DNA from: Kalaharituber pfeilii
Taxonomy: Eukaryota; Ascomycota; Pezizomycetes; Pezizales; Pezizaceae
Direction: 5' to 3'
Assembly (NCBI GenBank): GCA_015179045.1
Contig: WHUZ01000014.1
Span: forward strand, 806,001-870,000
Length of the DNA: 64,000 nt
The notes under the pieces are model-generated. The model saw nothing but the letters and a program-made list of their open reading frames with translations. It made no database searches and had not been told where the DNA came from. Each line of letters opens with the position of its first letter. Within the stretch, counting starts at the first letter, position 1. Both the position numbers and the translations under genes were made by a program. This document shows positions 10,736 to 20,612 of the stretch, piece by piece.

Positions 10736-11246
10736 TCAATACTCGCGTGCCGCCCAACGGGCTATGGGGAGGGTCTTATATTAACTAAAACAAAAAAAAA
10801 CAAAAAACAAAACACATCAAACCTCAACTACGTACAAGTGATGCCCGTGATGCCCGCGGTGCCTCTCAGTGATGCGGGAGTCGTCCGGTATCCCCTACTT
10901 CCGTCCCCTCTCCGGCTCATACAGGACCGATCTGAACCATCGCCCACTAAGCCTGACCCTCTCGACCTCCATCTCCTTTCCCAAATACACCACCACCGAA
11001 CTTGTCTTCTTCCCCTCCTCCTCGAGTATTGTCCTCTTCCTTAACCAACGAATCCCGCTTATCTTCCCCAGTTCCCGATTCGCGGCTTCCAGCCAAAGTT
11101 TGATCTTCCCCAAATCCTTCCGCAAGGCGATCCCGTGTATTACGATGCCGTATTTTCCTCTGGTGGTGGCATCGGTTTTGGCTGGTGAAGAGGTGGCGGT
11201 GGGACCCTTCCGGGTAGCTGCCAGGTGACGCTGAGATTACCTGGTC
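10690..11246 (-). mobile_element. ORF1-only LINE derivative (HAL1-like), form B tail
   Basis: The insertion spans 10704-11232 with GAGATTACCTGGTC duplicated at 10690-10703 and 11233-11246. On the minus strand it begins inside a frame reading KYGIVIHGIALRKDLGKIK, KISGIRWLRKRTILEEEGKK and SSVVVYLGKEMEVERVRLSG, which resembles the gag-like ORF1 segment of fungal LINEs (IRWLR followed by GK, SS and VVV). The frame stops at about 10895. Downstream is not a zinc knuckle or reverse transcriptase but GT-rich untranslated DNA, then the form B stem-loop (CATAGCCCGTTGGGCGG, then CACGCGAGTATTGATAT) and 27 A. It is either a half-LINE family or an internally deleted LINE. Confidence 0.7.
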
Positions 11247-11417
11247 AGCGCTTCAGTGGAGTGAGTACACTAGTCAGTTTCCATGGTTTGCGCAGTCATT
11301 AAACTTGAATGTTTACCTGTCTACCAGCGGCGTGACCAGCTGCAGCATAGTTTTACGAACAGGCATCCAGGGCTTCAGATATTGTTATGAAAGATGCACT
11401 TCTTGCGGTTATAGCAC
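11247..11417. other. Short unassigned spacer
   Basis: Nothing recognised between two insertions. Confidence 0.3.
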
Positions 11418-11494
11418 CAGCGTCAGAACCTCGCAATAGCCCATAGGGCGGCATGCGAGTAATGATATTAAAAAAAAAAAAAAACAGCGTCAGA
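11418..11494 (+). mobile_element. Mini-retroposon, minimal form B
   Basis: A 57-bp insertion (11428-11484) of ACCTCGCAATAGCCCATAGG, then GCGGCATGCGAGTAATGATA and A-tail, between two copies of CAGCGTCAGA (11418-11427 and 11485-11494). It begins exactly at the base of the stem: CTCGC/GCGAG outer, GCCC/GGGC inner. No other sequence is carried. Confidence 0.85.
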
Positions 11495-11804
11495 TCCATA
11501 CAAATCACGGGCGTACCCCCAGCAGCACATGGTGGTTGACATATATCGGGCGTTTGCGCCTACGAACACATTGATAACTAAGCTGGAGGTGGTCTTTGCC
11601 ACCCTACATAATGATAGGTAGCGTTGCTATACCACGCCTGCCCAGACTCCAATGGACGACTTCGCGGGGGGTGAATCTCACAAAGTGGATTTAGAGTACG
11701 CAGATTATACCTCATTCCACGCTTGCCAAAGTTGGATTCTTCATTGTGATGTCGAGATAAAAGCAAACTAAAGTCGCATGATTTCATCTCCTCAGACTCA
11801 AGCT

Positions 11805-12730
11805 TACTGTAGTTCACCACTTTCCCGGACACCCCACTTTCCCGGACACCCCACTTTCCCGGACACCCCACTTTCCCGGACACCCCACTTTCCCGGACAC
11901 CCCACTTTCCCGGACACATTTACCACCCAAACTGCGCAACTTTCGCACTCAATATCTCAACAACCACAACAGCATTTGTGAATGCGCTTTGTATAGCTAT
12001 TAGACAAAGTGTAATTCTTGCTATCAAGCACTTTTCCTTCATCAAAAATTGTGGGTGCAAAGAGATTATGGCTTGTCGCATTTTTGTTGGAAGGCTTGGC
12101 ATTTATTTGTATGGGATCTCCATACAAAACGTTCATAAGACTTGAATATAGTCCTACTCTTCAACGCTAATTACAATAGCTATGATAGTATATGTCAAGA
12201 ATCACCTGAAGAGTTATAGTAAGGTGCTGCATTTAGTTTACTTTCATTTGTTGAATTGTAGAGTTGGTGTACAACTATCTACTTTTGGGTGTGTTTCTCG
12301 TACAAATGGTTTCTATGGGAAATATGAATATTGTGAATAATTTCACAACCGCTACAGGTATTACTTAACTACGTTGCTCATAGTTTCCAACTGAGTGATC
12401 CTATTGAATGTGAGTGTCTGAGTTTTTTTCATGAATTGATTGCATGTGTAGCATGCAGAATTCGGGGGTGGTGACATTTGTATGGAGATCCCATACAAAT
12501 AAATGCCAAGCCTTCCAACAAAAATGCGACAAGCCATAATCCCTTTGCACCCACAATTTTTGATGAAGAAAAAGTGCTAGATAGCAAGAATTACACTTTG
12601 TCTAATAGCTATACAAAGCGCATTCACAAATGCTGTTGTGGTTGTTGAGATATTGAGTGCGAAGTTTGAGCAGTTTTGGTGGTAAATGTGTCCGGGAAAG
12701 TGGGGTCCGGGAAAGTGGTAAACTACAGTA
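11805..12730. mobile_element. Fold-back DNA element with long inverted arms, TA target
   Basis: A 922-bp element (11807-12728) between TA dinucleotides. It starts CTGTAGTTCACCACTTTCCC and ends with the matching inverted sequence. The arms (11807-12128 and 12477-12728) are near-identical inverted copies. They differ mainly in the number of 17-bp repeats near the tip: six on the left, fewer than two on the right. The 348-bp centre has no open frame. The TA target suggests mobilisation by a Tc1/mariner or pogo transposase. It could form a very long hairpin RNA or DNA. Confidence 0.85.
11817..11918 (+). repeat. 17-bp tandem repeat, 6 copies
   Basis: Six exact head-to-tail copies of CCACTTTCCCGGACACC starting at 11817, 11834, 11851, 11868, 11885 and 11902. 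They lie at the tip of the left arm of the fold-back element. The right arm holds only about one and a half units in inverted orientation, so copy number changed after the arms formed. Subterminal repeats of this kind can be transposase binding sites (inference). Confidence 0.95.
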
Positions 12731-13525
12731 ATAATGACATTGGACACTAGTTTGGCGGCATCTCGGATGTTCACAAGTTGTCTTCCAACGAGAAAGTAGT
12801 TTCCAACCAATGGGCCCAACGAAAGTGGTCGTGATACTATGAATCACTGGGCCTGTAGGAACAAAAATAGCAGTTCGAACCACTTGACATTGTGGCTGCA
12901 AATTTCTGTATCATGGGATTGGTCGCAGCCGCATAAATGGATCCTACAGTTAATATATCGATATCGGATCGAAGAAAATATGAACTATAGTCCTTTATCA
13001 GAGCGTTCCGAAATCGCCTAATCTTAGTTATGGTCTAACCAACATTTTTAGGACTGTAATTTGTTCATCCACAAACACACTCACATTAGCCCTAGCAATC
13101 AATAACAAAGCATGCCGTGCACTGTTCTTTCTTCGGTGTGCTGCTAGCTTCTAAGTGGTGCTTTTATCTCATCATATTAATAAACAACCCCTAGTATTTG
13201 GATACTAGGTATATTCAATTGTTGGACAGATATGCGAGAGTAATTGAATGCATTCGCGCATAAACTTAAGCAAATCCAGGCACTACATAACCAAACATTT
13301 GGCTACCAGTGAATATGCTGGGTCGTGATTGGTATTGACTCTTGTGGAGAACCTGGTCAAGATAGAAAAGTTGCACTGGCAACGGGAATTCGAAATAGTT
13401 CATCACAAGGAAATATGACTGGGTTCGCGCTGTTTAGTTGGTCAACCTTCGAGCTCTATATTTGGTCAATCTTGAGCGGAACTACTTACTAATACTGGCA
13501 TCTTTGTGAAGACTAGTGCTGTCCA
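12731..13525. other. Intergenic, nothing recognised
   Basis: AT-leaning DNA between the fold-back element and the LINE target duplication. No convincing frame. Confidence 0.35.
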
Positions 13526-13538
13526 ATGGCTATAGCGG

Positions 13539-14197
13539 GAGGGGCTCTCGAGGCGGTGGATGGCAGGGTGAAAGTGTTACTGCTTGCAGACTCTCAGGCA
13601 GCAATTAGCGCAGTTGAGACAGCAGGGAAAACTGGAAAAGCGAGGACTGCGAACCTGGCGCGAGTGGTAGAGCTCGTGGCAGAAAGGCGGCGGAACTTGA
13701 GGGATCCCGGAGCTCTGAGGCTTGCATGGGTTAAGGCCCATGTGGGGATAGAGGGCAATGAGATCGCAGATGAGAGGGCCAAGGAGGGGGCCAGATGCAT
13801 GAGGTACGATGGGCAGGCCACTGAGGGCGGTCTGCGCCAGGAGTTAGTTCGAAAGAGAAAGGAGGAGTGGGAGCGAGCTGGGTTCTGGAAGGGCAAGTTC
13901 GTGAAGTGGTGCAGAAGGGCCCTCACCAACTACACCTGGCTGCGAACTGGGAAAGGTGGAGCCATGTGGAGGAGGAAAATCAGTGGAGAGGAGGCGCGGT
14001 GCTCTTGTGGAGCAGCTTGGAGTGCAGAACATGTGGTGTTCGAGTGTGGTGAGCTGGAGCGGCCCAAGAGAAAGAAGGAGAGTGGCAAGATAGTCACCTG
14101 GCAGTGCTGGGAGGAATTAGAGGAGAAGGGGTGGAAGCAGGAGGGGGTAGAGGGCAACCCAGTCGAGGTATGGTTCGCCAGCCTCGATCTGGGCTAG
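13539..14197 (+). pseudogene. RNase H C-terminal part and zinc knuckle of a LINE polyprotein
   Basis: The frame begins inside the RNase H fold because of 5' truncation. LLLADSQAAISAV holds the second catalytic Asp, and LAWVKAHVGIEGNEIADERA holds the His and last Asp. The first Asp (DGS) and Glu are missing. A C-terminal Cys/His segment CSCGAAWSAEHVVFECGE follows, as in Tad/I-type LINEs. The frame is intact to TAG at 14195-14197. The ATG at 13526 belongs to the duplicated target, not the LINE, so the frame's start is an accident of insertion. Alone it cannot act as a retrotransposase. Confidence 0.85.
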
Positions 14198-14222
14198 CTG
14201 AACGGCCGAAGGGAGCGGTGTG

Positions 14223-15754
14223 TATCAAGCCGGGATGTCTCCGGACAGTCCTTTTGGACTGTCCTGACTGTCCTGACTGTCCCGAAGGTTGCATAACTGA
14301 CTGTCCCGTCTTGCATATGGTGCGGCTGAGCTCACTGTCTTGGTGTGGCAGACTGTCTGCAGATATTTTCGGTGCAGGGTAATCAGTGCGCCTGACTCTC
14401 CGAACTGGGAAATTTTTCTTTGATAATTCGCACTGTAGCTACTGGTTTTGAGATTTTCATTTTTGCAAGACTCCAACACAATTACAAAGGCTTCACGCAC
14501 TTTACATCCCAGATATTTTCCAGCCGATACATATATTCATATAGTACTCGCGAGTCCTTATTTAATTTTTCTGCCCTATACTTGCTTTGCGCTCACTAAA
14601 ATGTCACTCTCCACTGCAACCAGTACCTTGAGTGCGAAACAGACCTGGACTCCACACCCGAGCCTTCCAAAGGCGCTTGTTTCGGTAGTAATAAAGGTTG
14701 TAGAAGAGATGCCTGAATTACATTGTGAAGACCCTATGGATGGCGAGCAATATGCATGGCCAAATATGGCTTTAGATAGACTCCGGGACTATGCATATAC
14801 CAAAGGCTTCGCTGTGGTGACTTTGAGTGGGTCTGAAAAGAAAGGTCGTATCCGCTATGGATGTGTACATCATGGCAAGCCCCGAGATACTAGAAAACTA
14901 GATGCAGAGAATTCTGAAGGTATGTCAATTAAGACTTATGTACTAATATATATATAGTACAGCGCAGACACCAGACCAACACACAAGCCAAAGAATGTCT
15001 ATGGGCAATATCTATCAATTTGCGAGTAGATATAGATAGTGGAACAGATACTTGGGTGCTTGCGATATCAGATAAAATCCATACTCATCCTTTGGCACCA
15101 AATCCATTAATATATATCCAGCATAAACGTCGCAATACTGATTATCAGCAAGCAGTAGGAGATGCTATACAGTATAGGTGAGCAGGATTGAGTTACAATA
15201 TGTCCTTACACCTTCGTACAGAAGAAGGAATGCAGTTGAATCCTAAAGCATACTATAACAGCCGTCATAGCAGTAAAATTCCTATTACTGTTGAGGAAAG
15301 AATCAATCGGATATTAAGAGAACTAACAACAGCTGGTTGTCATATCACTGATCATTTCACAGTACCAACAGTACCTCATCACTTTGCACCAGTCGTATCT
15401 TCCAGCATATTGCCCCAACGTAAAAATAAAGAAAAAGTAGCTGGTCGTACCTTGACAGGAGCTGAAATGGCAGAAAGGCAGCGAAAGTGGGCTCGGACAG
15501 AGAGTGTGGAGCGTAATAAGAATTGTATCACTGTATCTTCTACTGCATCACTATGATGTATCATTCTGTATTTCGTACAATCATGTATTTAGGTACTTCG
15601 CTTTTTTAATGAATTCTCGCTAGTGGCCAAGTTTGAGACAGGCAGCTCAGCCGCACCATATGCAAGATGGGACAGTCAGTTATGCAACCTTCGGGACAGT
15701 CAGGACAGTCAGGACAGTCCAAAAGGACTGTCCGGAGACATCCCGGTATCAAGC
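14223..15754 (+). mobile_element. DNA transposon with 103-bp terminal inverted repeats
   Basis: The element covers about 14230-15746 and is flanked by TATCAAG(C) at 14223-14230 and 15747-15754, a 7-8 bp duplication (one base is ambiguous because the end repeats it). The terminal inverted repeats, 14230-14332 and 15644-15746, match over 103 bp with one mismatch. Each contains a perfect hairpin GGACAGTCC-TTTT-GGACTGTCC and direct repeats of CTGACTGTC. Target size and long ends fit a Mutator-like or hAT-type element. It carries one gene with a FAR1-like domain and no visible DDE core, so it may be non-autonomous. Confidence 0.9.
14601..15556 (+). CDS. FAR1-like DNA-binding protein of the TIR element, TGA in frame
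   Basis: Start ATG 14601 (MSLSTATSTLSAKQTW). Exon 1 is 14601-14919. A 38-nt intron (GTATGT, CTAAT branch, TATAG end) runs 14920-14957, and exon 2 starts at 14958. The spliced protein has RDYAYTKGFAVVTLSGSEKK, IRYGCVHHGKPRDTRK, then KECLWAISINLRVD and TWVLAISDKIHTHPL. This Cys-Cys-His-His layout with the W-x-L spacing is that of FAR1/WRKY-GCM1 domains found at the N-terminus of Mutator-type transposases. TGA at 15179-15181 ends a 180-residue product. The same frame then continues open to TGA at 15554-15556 with a charged, H/P-containing tail, so either this is a nonsense mutation or the short form is used. The catalytic transposase domain is missing. Probable role: binding the element's own ends (inference). 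Confidence 0.6.
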
Positions 15755-15845
15755 GTGTACATAGTGTAGATAAGTAGCTGCTTTAACCTGACCCGGGTAT
15801 ACGGGTCCCTGCCATAGGCTGGTAGCCTGTAAGCGGGGTTACGTG

Positions 15846-15876
<31 letters not shown>

Positions 15877-15890
15877 TATGGCTATAGCGG

Positions 15891-16626
15891 CATAGACGAT
15901 TTGGTTCTTGAAATAAAATATGGTGGCTGTCCGGAACTGGACCAAGCAGTTGGTATCCTGTATGCGGATTGGATAATTTTGCATTGGTTCTGTCCAGCGG
16001 GTTGAAGGTTATCAGTCATTGCAACCCTGTAGCTGTGAACCGATTTGGATCAGTCGATTATCAAAGAATGTTAAAATCATTCCTTAACTATCTTTTCTTT
16101 GCTCCTTATTGGTGGATTGCCACTCATATTTGTAAAGACAAAGTCATAACAAAACATTTATGCGCATATATGGGAGAGATTTGTATTGAATAAAAGCTTT
16201 CTCCCACCTGATAGTGCGAACAAAAAAAGTCATTTGAAGTCTCCCACAAGGCTGAAGGAAGCTACGTATACAAATGGGTACCAATGCATTTATTTCCTCA
16301 AATAATACTCCCACCCTCAACCTATTAAACGGCCTTCTGCGGCCCCAAGTATGCTACAATGGAGAAACATTCAGCAGTTCAGACGACCTAGTTGTCAAGA
16401 GGGAATGAGCAAGTTCTTGCTGCAGCTAACCCGCACACAGGGTACGAATAGAAAATATGATCCTGAAGCGTTAGACCTACCCTCTCTGATGCAGTGTCAT
16501 ATAAATGAGACTAGACGGAGAGTTCTATGCCACCCCATTATGATCAAAGTAGTCTACGCATATGTTTGCAACCACCCTTTTTCATCTATAATGGCACAGA
16601 AGGGGAATAATAGATAAATATTCTAT
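15891..16626. other. Intergenic, nothing recognised
   Basis: Short frames of 74 and 88 codons at 15969 and 16351 have no protein-like features or splice support. Confidence 0.3.
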
Positions 16627-16714
16627 AGTAGGGAGGCTTGCCCTGCCATAGCGAGTAGCAAGCGGGGTTATGTGATACTACCTAAAAAAAAAAAAAAAAA
16701 AGTAGGGAGGCTTG
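16627..16714 (+). mobile_element. Mini-retroposon, minimal form A
   Basis: A 60-bp insertion (16641-16700) starting CCCTGCCATAGCGAGTAGC, then AAGCGGGGTTATGTGATA and 18 A. It lies between AGTAGGGAGGCTTG at 16627-16640 and 16701-16714 (14 bp, identical). The outer stem CCCTGC/GCGGGG is intact. Confidence 0.9.
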
Positions 16715-16881
16715 GCGTGAGACTAGATACATACTTCTAACATTCGATCACCTGCATCCTGCGTACAACGAGCACCCATACGACTTCGCTGAGCACATTA
16801 AAAGTGCGTGTACTCTACAGCAAGCTGCATGGGATAAACTGATTAAAGTACGTGAACAGCACAAAACCACAAATTGTCAGA

Positions 16882-16969
16882 TTCTCAGTACTGTAGGTTT
16901 TTTTTTTTTTTTTTTTTTCTTTCACATGACCCCGCATGCAGCTGTTCGCCAAGGCAGGGCTTCTCAGTA
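16882..16969 (-). mobile_element. Mini-retroposon, minimal form A
   Basis: Minus-strand copy with poly-T at 16898-16918 on the plus strand. It reads GCCCTGCCTTGGCGAACAGC, then TGCATGCGGGGTCATGTGAA and poly(A). TTCTCAGTA occurs on both sides (16882-16890 and 16961-16969), but the left copy is seven bases from the tail, so the duplication is only tentative. The 5' end again falls at the base of the stem. Confidence 0.75.
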
Positions 16970-17985
16970 GCTTAATAAAGAGAAACTGTGGGTAAGGTCT
17001 TACACTCTCACAATGAAGAGTCGGCACAGTATTATCTTGCTTATGTACAGAAGTAGACAGATAAAGCCACGCAAATGCCAAATATCTGCTCTCAATTGGC
17101 CGATTTCGAAATCTGAACATCCCGAGCCCGTTGCCAGCTAGCCCACAATCACAATCGATACATATCAGCCGATATACACGCACTCACTCACTCGTACTCA
17201 TACGCATCAGACATGTCGCTCCGCAAACCACGCACTGCTGTTCCATGTCGCACCAAAAAAAAGGCTACATAGCAGTATACTCCAGTGGTTGAAGAGGGGA
17301 TCTCTGGATAAAGGCGATGAGCTAAAGACAAGAGAGGAGGTTCAAGTTCAGGAGGCATCTAAGAGATTGCTTTGTTGTACGTGCAAGAAAGAAATTTGTA
17401 ACCAATACCTACCATGAAGTAAAATTTCTAAATTCGAAGCGATTATACAATTTGGCGGCCACTTCCATTAAAAGAGAATGAAGGCCATCGAAAGGATCCT
17501 GAAAATATGATGAAGGTGGAAAGTCACTTGGAAGAGGAATTGCTGAACTTCGGTGAAATCTGAGCTTTAGATTGCTGCTGAATTTTTGTAGAATTATTCA
17601 ACCACCACTTTTGACTAACCGAGCAAACTATGTACTTACATATTTCCTTTTTTGTCTGCATGCAACCGCTCCTTTACCTTAGGCAGCGTGTTGTTTTGCT
17701 GCTTTGTGGCGTTCAGGAGTTGGAGTACAGACTTATAAGTCTGCCTTAGTGCGTTTCCTTCCACAAGTGCACATTTTCCACTCCACTGCAGACTTGCTAT
17801 CAAGAATGCAGGTGGTTTATAATGTCCGATGAATGGAGCATGATTCATTTACCAATGTAAAACAAATTGCGCGCAGCATGTTGTTTGAGTTGACAAAGGG
17901 GAGGGCTTCCTAAAATAATGTTGCCACTATACTGCAAATGGATAGTGACAAACCATTGTGTTCTTTAAAGCTCAACTCCACATCA
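16970..17985. other. Intergenic; one weak minus-strand frame
   Basis: A 70-codon frame on the minus strand (17636-17848, starting MNHAPFIGHYKPPAF) has reasonable composition but no recognisable domain or splice partner. A Pol III-like stretch at 17290-17380 was considered and rejected as a tRNA. Confidence 0.25.
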
Positions 17986-18966
17986 CTTTTTTTTTTTTTT
18001 TTTTTATATCATTACTCGCATGCCGCCCTAGGGGCTATAGCGAGGTTATGTACATATGAGATAACTAGATAGGAGATAAATATAGCAAAGGGAACGAATT
18101 AAGCATCAAACACTGGCTCCTCCCTACTCTTTTCCTGCCCATTCCAGCATGATCGCTAGTGTGTCCGCTCCCTCCTCCTCCGCCTCCGGGGGTTTTTTCA
18201 CCGTAGCCTCCCCCTGGCCATTTCTGGTCCCACGTCCGGCACTCTTCCCAGATGTGTTTCGTCGTTTCTGCCCCTCCTCCGCACCAGCGGCATTCCGGGC
18301 TCTCCGCCTTGTTGATTCTGTGCTTCCATGCTCGGAGGCCCTTGCCTCCTAGTAGCCCCGCTAGGGTGCTGTCCGTCCGCCTAGATGTTTCAGTGGTCGG
18401 TAGCTCAAGCCCAGTCGACTCCTGTCTTCGGCTCTTTGGGCCCATGTTTCTGCGCGCATCCCGACTTCGGTGACCACCCCCGTTTGATATGGTAAGAAGG
18501 CGCCGATTTTGGCCGCTCTGTCTGCTCTCTCGTTTCCCTCCGTGCCCTTGTGGGCTTTGATCCACATCACTGCCACATCTAACCCCCCCGTTTGTCTCTT
18601 CTCCCAGGCCGTCCTGACCGTGTGAGCTGCCCCCCCCCCGGGTGTTGGGAGTCTTTGGGATATCATTTTCAGTCTCTGGATAGCCACCTTTAAGTCGGTC
18701 AACAGCAAGATCTCCTCATCTCCTTCGTCCAAGGCTCTTGCCATGGCGATAAGCTCGGCGTCACTCACTGTGGCCCTGGGGCCTAGGTAGTGTGATTCCG
18801 GTTTGTCTTTCCATAGTCCCACCCCCGTCCTCCCTTCGATTCTGCTGCCGGCCGTGTACACCGTCTTCCAGCCCTGGTCTTCTTCTTCCTCAATCCTTCT
18901 TTCCCATTCGTGCTTTTCTGCCTGGGCGTCTAGGGTGAGAGAGAATGCATGCAGTCCTACATGCAC
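17986..18966 (-). mobile_element. 5'-truncated LINE, form B tail, with decayed RNase H
   Basis: Minus-strand LINE end. Poly-T at 17987-18005 (plus strand) is followed by the form B stem-loop (CCTCGCTATAGCCCCTAGGG, then GCATGCGAGTAATGATAT on the minus strand). Upstream are RNase H and a Cys-rich end: EDQGWKTVYTAGSRIEG, SDAELIAMARALDEG, LLTDLKVAIQRLKM, VMWIKAHKGTEGNERADRAA, SPECRWCGGGAETTKHIW. The first catalytic Asp is Ala (TAGS instead of TDGS), and the frame shifts between the RNase H part (18361-18966) and the Cys-rich part (about 18120-18400). No clear target duplication was found, so the 5' boundary near 18966 is approximate. Confidence 0.85.
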
Positions 18967-19566
18967 CTAGCTGTTCATGCTCCCTTGACTCCAACTTGAC
19001 GGGCAGCTGCTATCTAGGAGCACAACTAATTCAGGTAGCTTTTGCTCTGTTACACAGCGATCCCGTAATTACTGATTGTATTTGTAGGTTCACTTGATCT
19101 CAAGCCCTTTGGCAATATTAGTGATGCCAGTGTGACGTCCTTGCCTGCAACAGTGTCAACACACATGTTAGTACAAGAGGCCCAGAGGCCCCACTTTAGC
19201 TCCGTATCGTAATTCCTTAAGGTATCAGACAGCCTGCATTTAGAGCTGCCATTTCCTGACTTAGAGTGGTGGTTCCGTTGTTGCAGATTAGGTTTGCAGA
19301 TTTGAACTGGCTTGGATCCCACGTTCTTGATAAAGGACTGTGCATGCAATTCCAAGTGTGGTATGCAAAACAGGTGCATTTTACAGCTTCTATGCGTCTT
19401 CTGAATATATCTCATAGGCAGGTCACCTTGTCCCCATTAGAGGTCGATAGAGAATCAAATCAGGACAGCCAGGAATACTCAGTGAACTAACTACCTCCAA
19501 AAAATGATCTGTTGTGTCCAGCCATGTGAGCAATACAGCTGACAGATATGTGAAAGTTACTTAGTT
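18967..19566. other. Intergenic, nothing recognised
   Basis: No convincing gene, and no partner for a LINE target duplication was seen near its left end. Confidence 0.3.
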
Positions 19567-19654
19567 AGGTTGGTAAAAGTGCCCTGCCATGGCGAAAAGC
19601 TGCATGCGGGGTCACGTGAAATAAAAAAAAAAAAAAAAAAAGGTTGGTAAAAGT
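19567..19654 (+). mobile_element. Mini-retroposon, minimal form A (type example)
   Basis: A 60-bp insertion (19581-19640) of GCCCTGCCATGGCGAAAAGC, then TGCATGCGGGGTCACGTGAA and poly(A). It is bracketed by identical 14-bp AGGTTGGTAAAAGT at 19567-19580 and 19641-19654. The outer stem CCCTGC/GCGGGG pairs fully, with one T:G. The whole insertion is a stem-loop plus tail. The same sequence ends the LINE at 50.9 kb, so it moved by target-primed reverse transcription (inference from tail plus duplication). Confidence 0.95.
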
Positions 19655-20560
19655 AGCACTAAAAAGGGGATTTCGAGCCAGAATTCTGATAAATGATCCT
19701 GAAATCTTAGCAGCAGACTTAAATACTGGCTCACGCTGCAGCAGCTTTCGTACCTGCATCGGTATCTGCTCCAGTAATTTACAATTTCTCAGCCGGCTTT
19801 CTGACCGCAAAACAGGTGTTTGAACATTAACTAACGGAGTGTAGTAGAATCACTCATTTCAATACCCTATATATGCGGGCAATTGCTGCGTTGGTTCAAG
19901 AGGTCAGTATTAGCGGACATCATAGCACGTCAAACAAAACCGTTGGTATCCATGGTGAATCTTTGTATACATTTGAGCAGGCAGTATGGGGAAGCTGAAA
20001 GAATTAGCGTTGCGCCGGAATAGGGTAAGCTTTGTGATATCGGGTTGTCACTCTGGCATAAAAGATGGAGCTTTCTCTGGCTTCTTTGATTATTCTTCTT
20101 TAATTAATTCGAGTTTTTTCGTTATTGAAATTCTTTGACATAGAATCTTTCTTTACTTTGCGAGTCAAGTTACTGCTCTCTTTGCTTCCTTTGTTAATAT
20201 ATATATTAAAGTAGCATGTTTGTTCTGTAATTAGAATACTTTCGGCACTCTCACAACACTGCATTTTGTACCCACGCTTCGCACTCGAAATTCATCATGT
20301 GAATACAAGTCTTGTGTGTATTCCGCCAGTTCTCAACCTTCTGGTCATCTCTGAGTGTGGCCTTACAGCAAGTCAGTTACAGAGGATTGCCAACACATAG
20401 GTGACCCGCACATTGCAAACTTTAGAACGCTTTGGTGCAATTGCTGAGATGGATGGATATGAGAGGACCAGGTTTAGGTTATATTGTATTGGTTTTATTT
20501 CTTGCGTCTTCGTAGGCGAATTTGGCCATTGCTACTGTCAAAGGTCGGGATGCGTTCTTT
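19655..20560. other. Intergenic, nothing recognised
   Basis: AT-rich DNA with a TA-rich microsatellite-like patch near 20195. No convincing gene. Confidence 0.3.
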
Positions 20561-20612
20561 CCATTGTTCCATTACTCGCATACCGCCCTATGGGCCATGG
20601 CAAGGTCCATGC
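20561..20612 (-). mobile_element. Form B remnant without tail
   Basis: The plus strand reads CATTACTCGCATACCGCCCT, then ATGGGCCATGGCAAGG, a recognisable form B stem-loop in minus orientation. No poly-T remains, and no target duplication was found, so it is old or lost its tail. Confidence 0.55.

Larger units (their letters stand above)
13526..15890 (+). mobile_element. 5'-truncated LINE, form A tail, split by a DNA transposon
   Basis: The LINE insertion runs from 13539 to 15877 and is bounded by ATGGCTATAGCGG at 13526-13538 and 15878-15890 (13 bp, identical). It keeps only the end of the polyprotein (13539-14197), the 3' untranslated region, and the form A stem-loop (GTCCCTGCCATAGGCTGG, GTAGCCTGTAAGCGGGG, ACGTGA) with about 27 A at 15850-15876. 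The untranslated region is interrupted after TATCAAG at 14223-14229 by a 1.5-kb inverted-repeat element, so the LINE was there first. Confidence 0.9.

Noticed and set aside
11578..11981. Frames rich in repeated CPGKWGVRES or FPGHPTFPDT
   Set aside because: They are translations of the 17-bp minisatellite in the fold-back element.
13594..14157. Minus-strand frames of up to 111 codons
   Set aside because: Shadows of the RNase H frame on the plus strand.
17281..17380. tRNA-like stretch with GTGGTTGAAGAGG and GGTTCAAGTTC
   Set aside because: The putative T-arm and acceptor stem do not pair, and no cloverleaf can be drawn.
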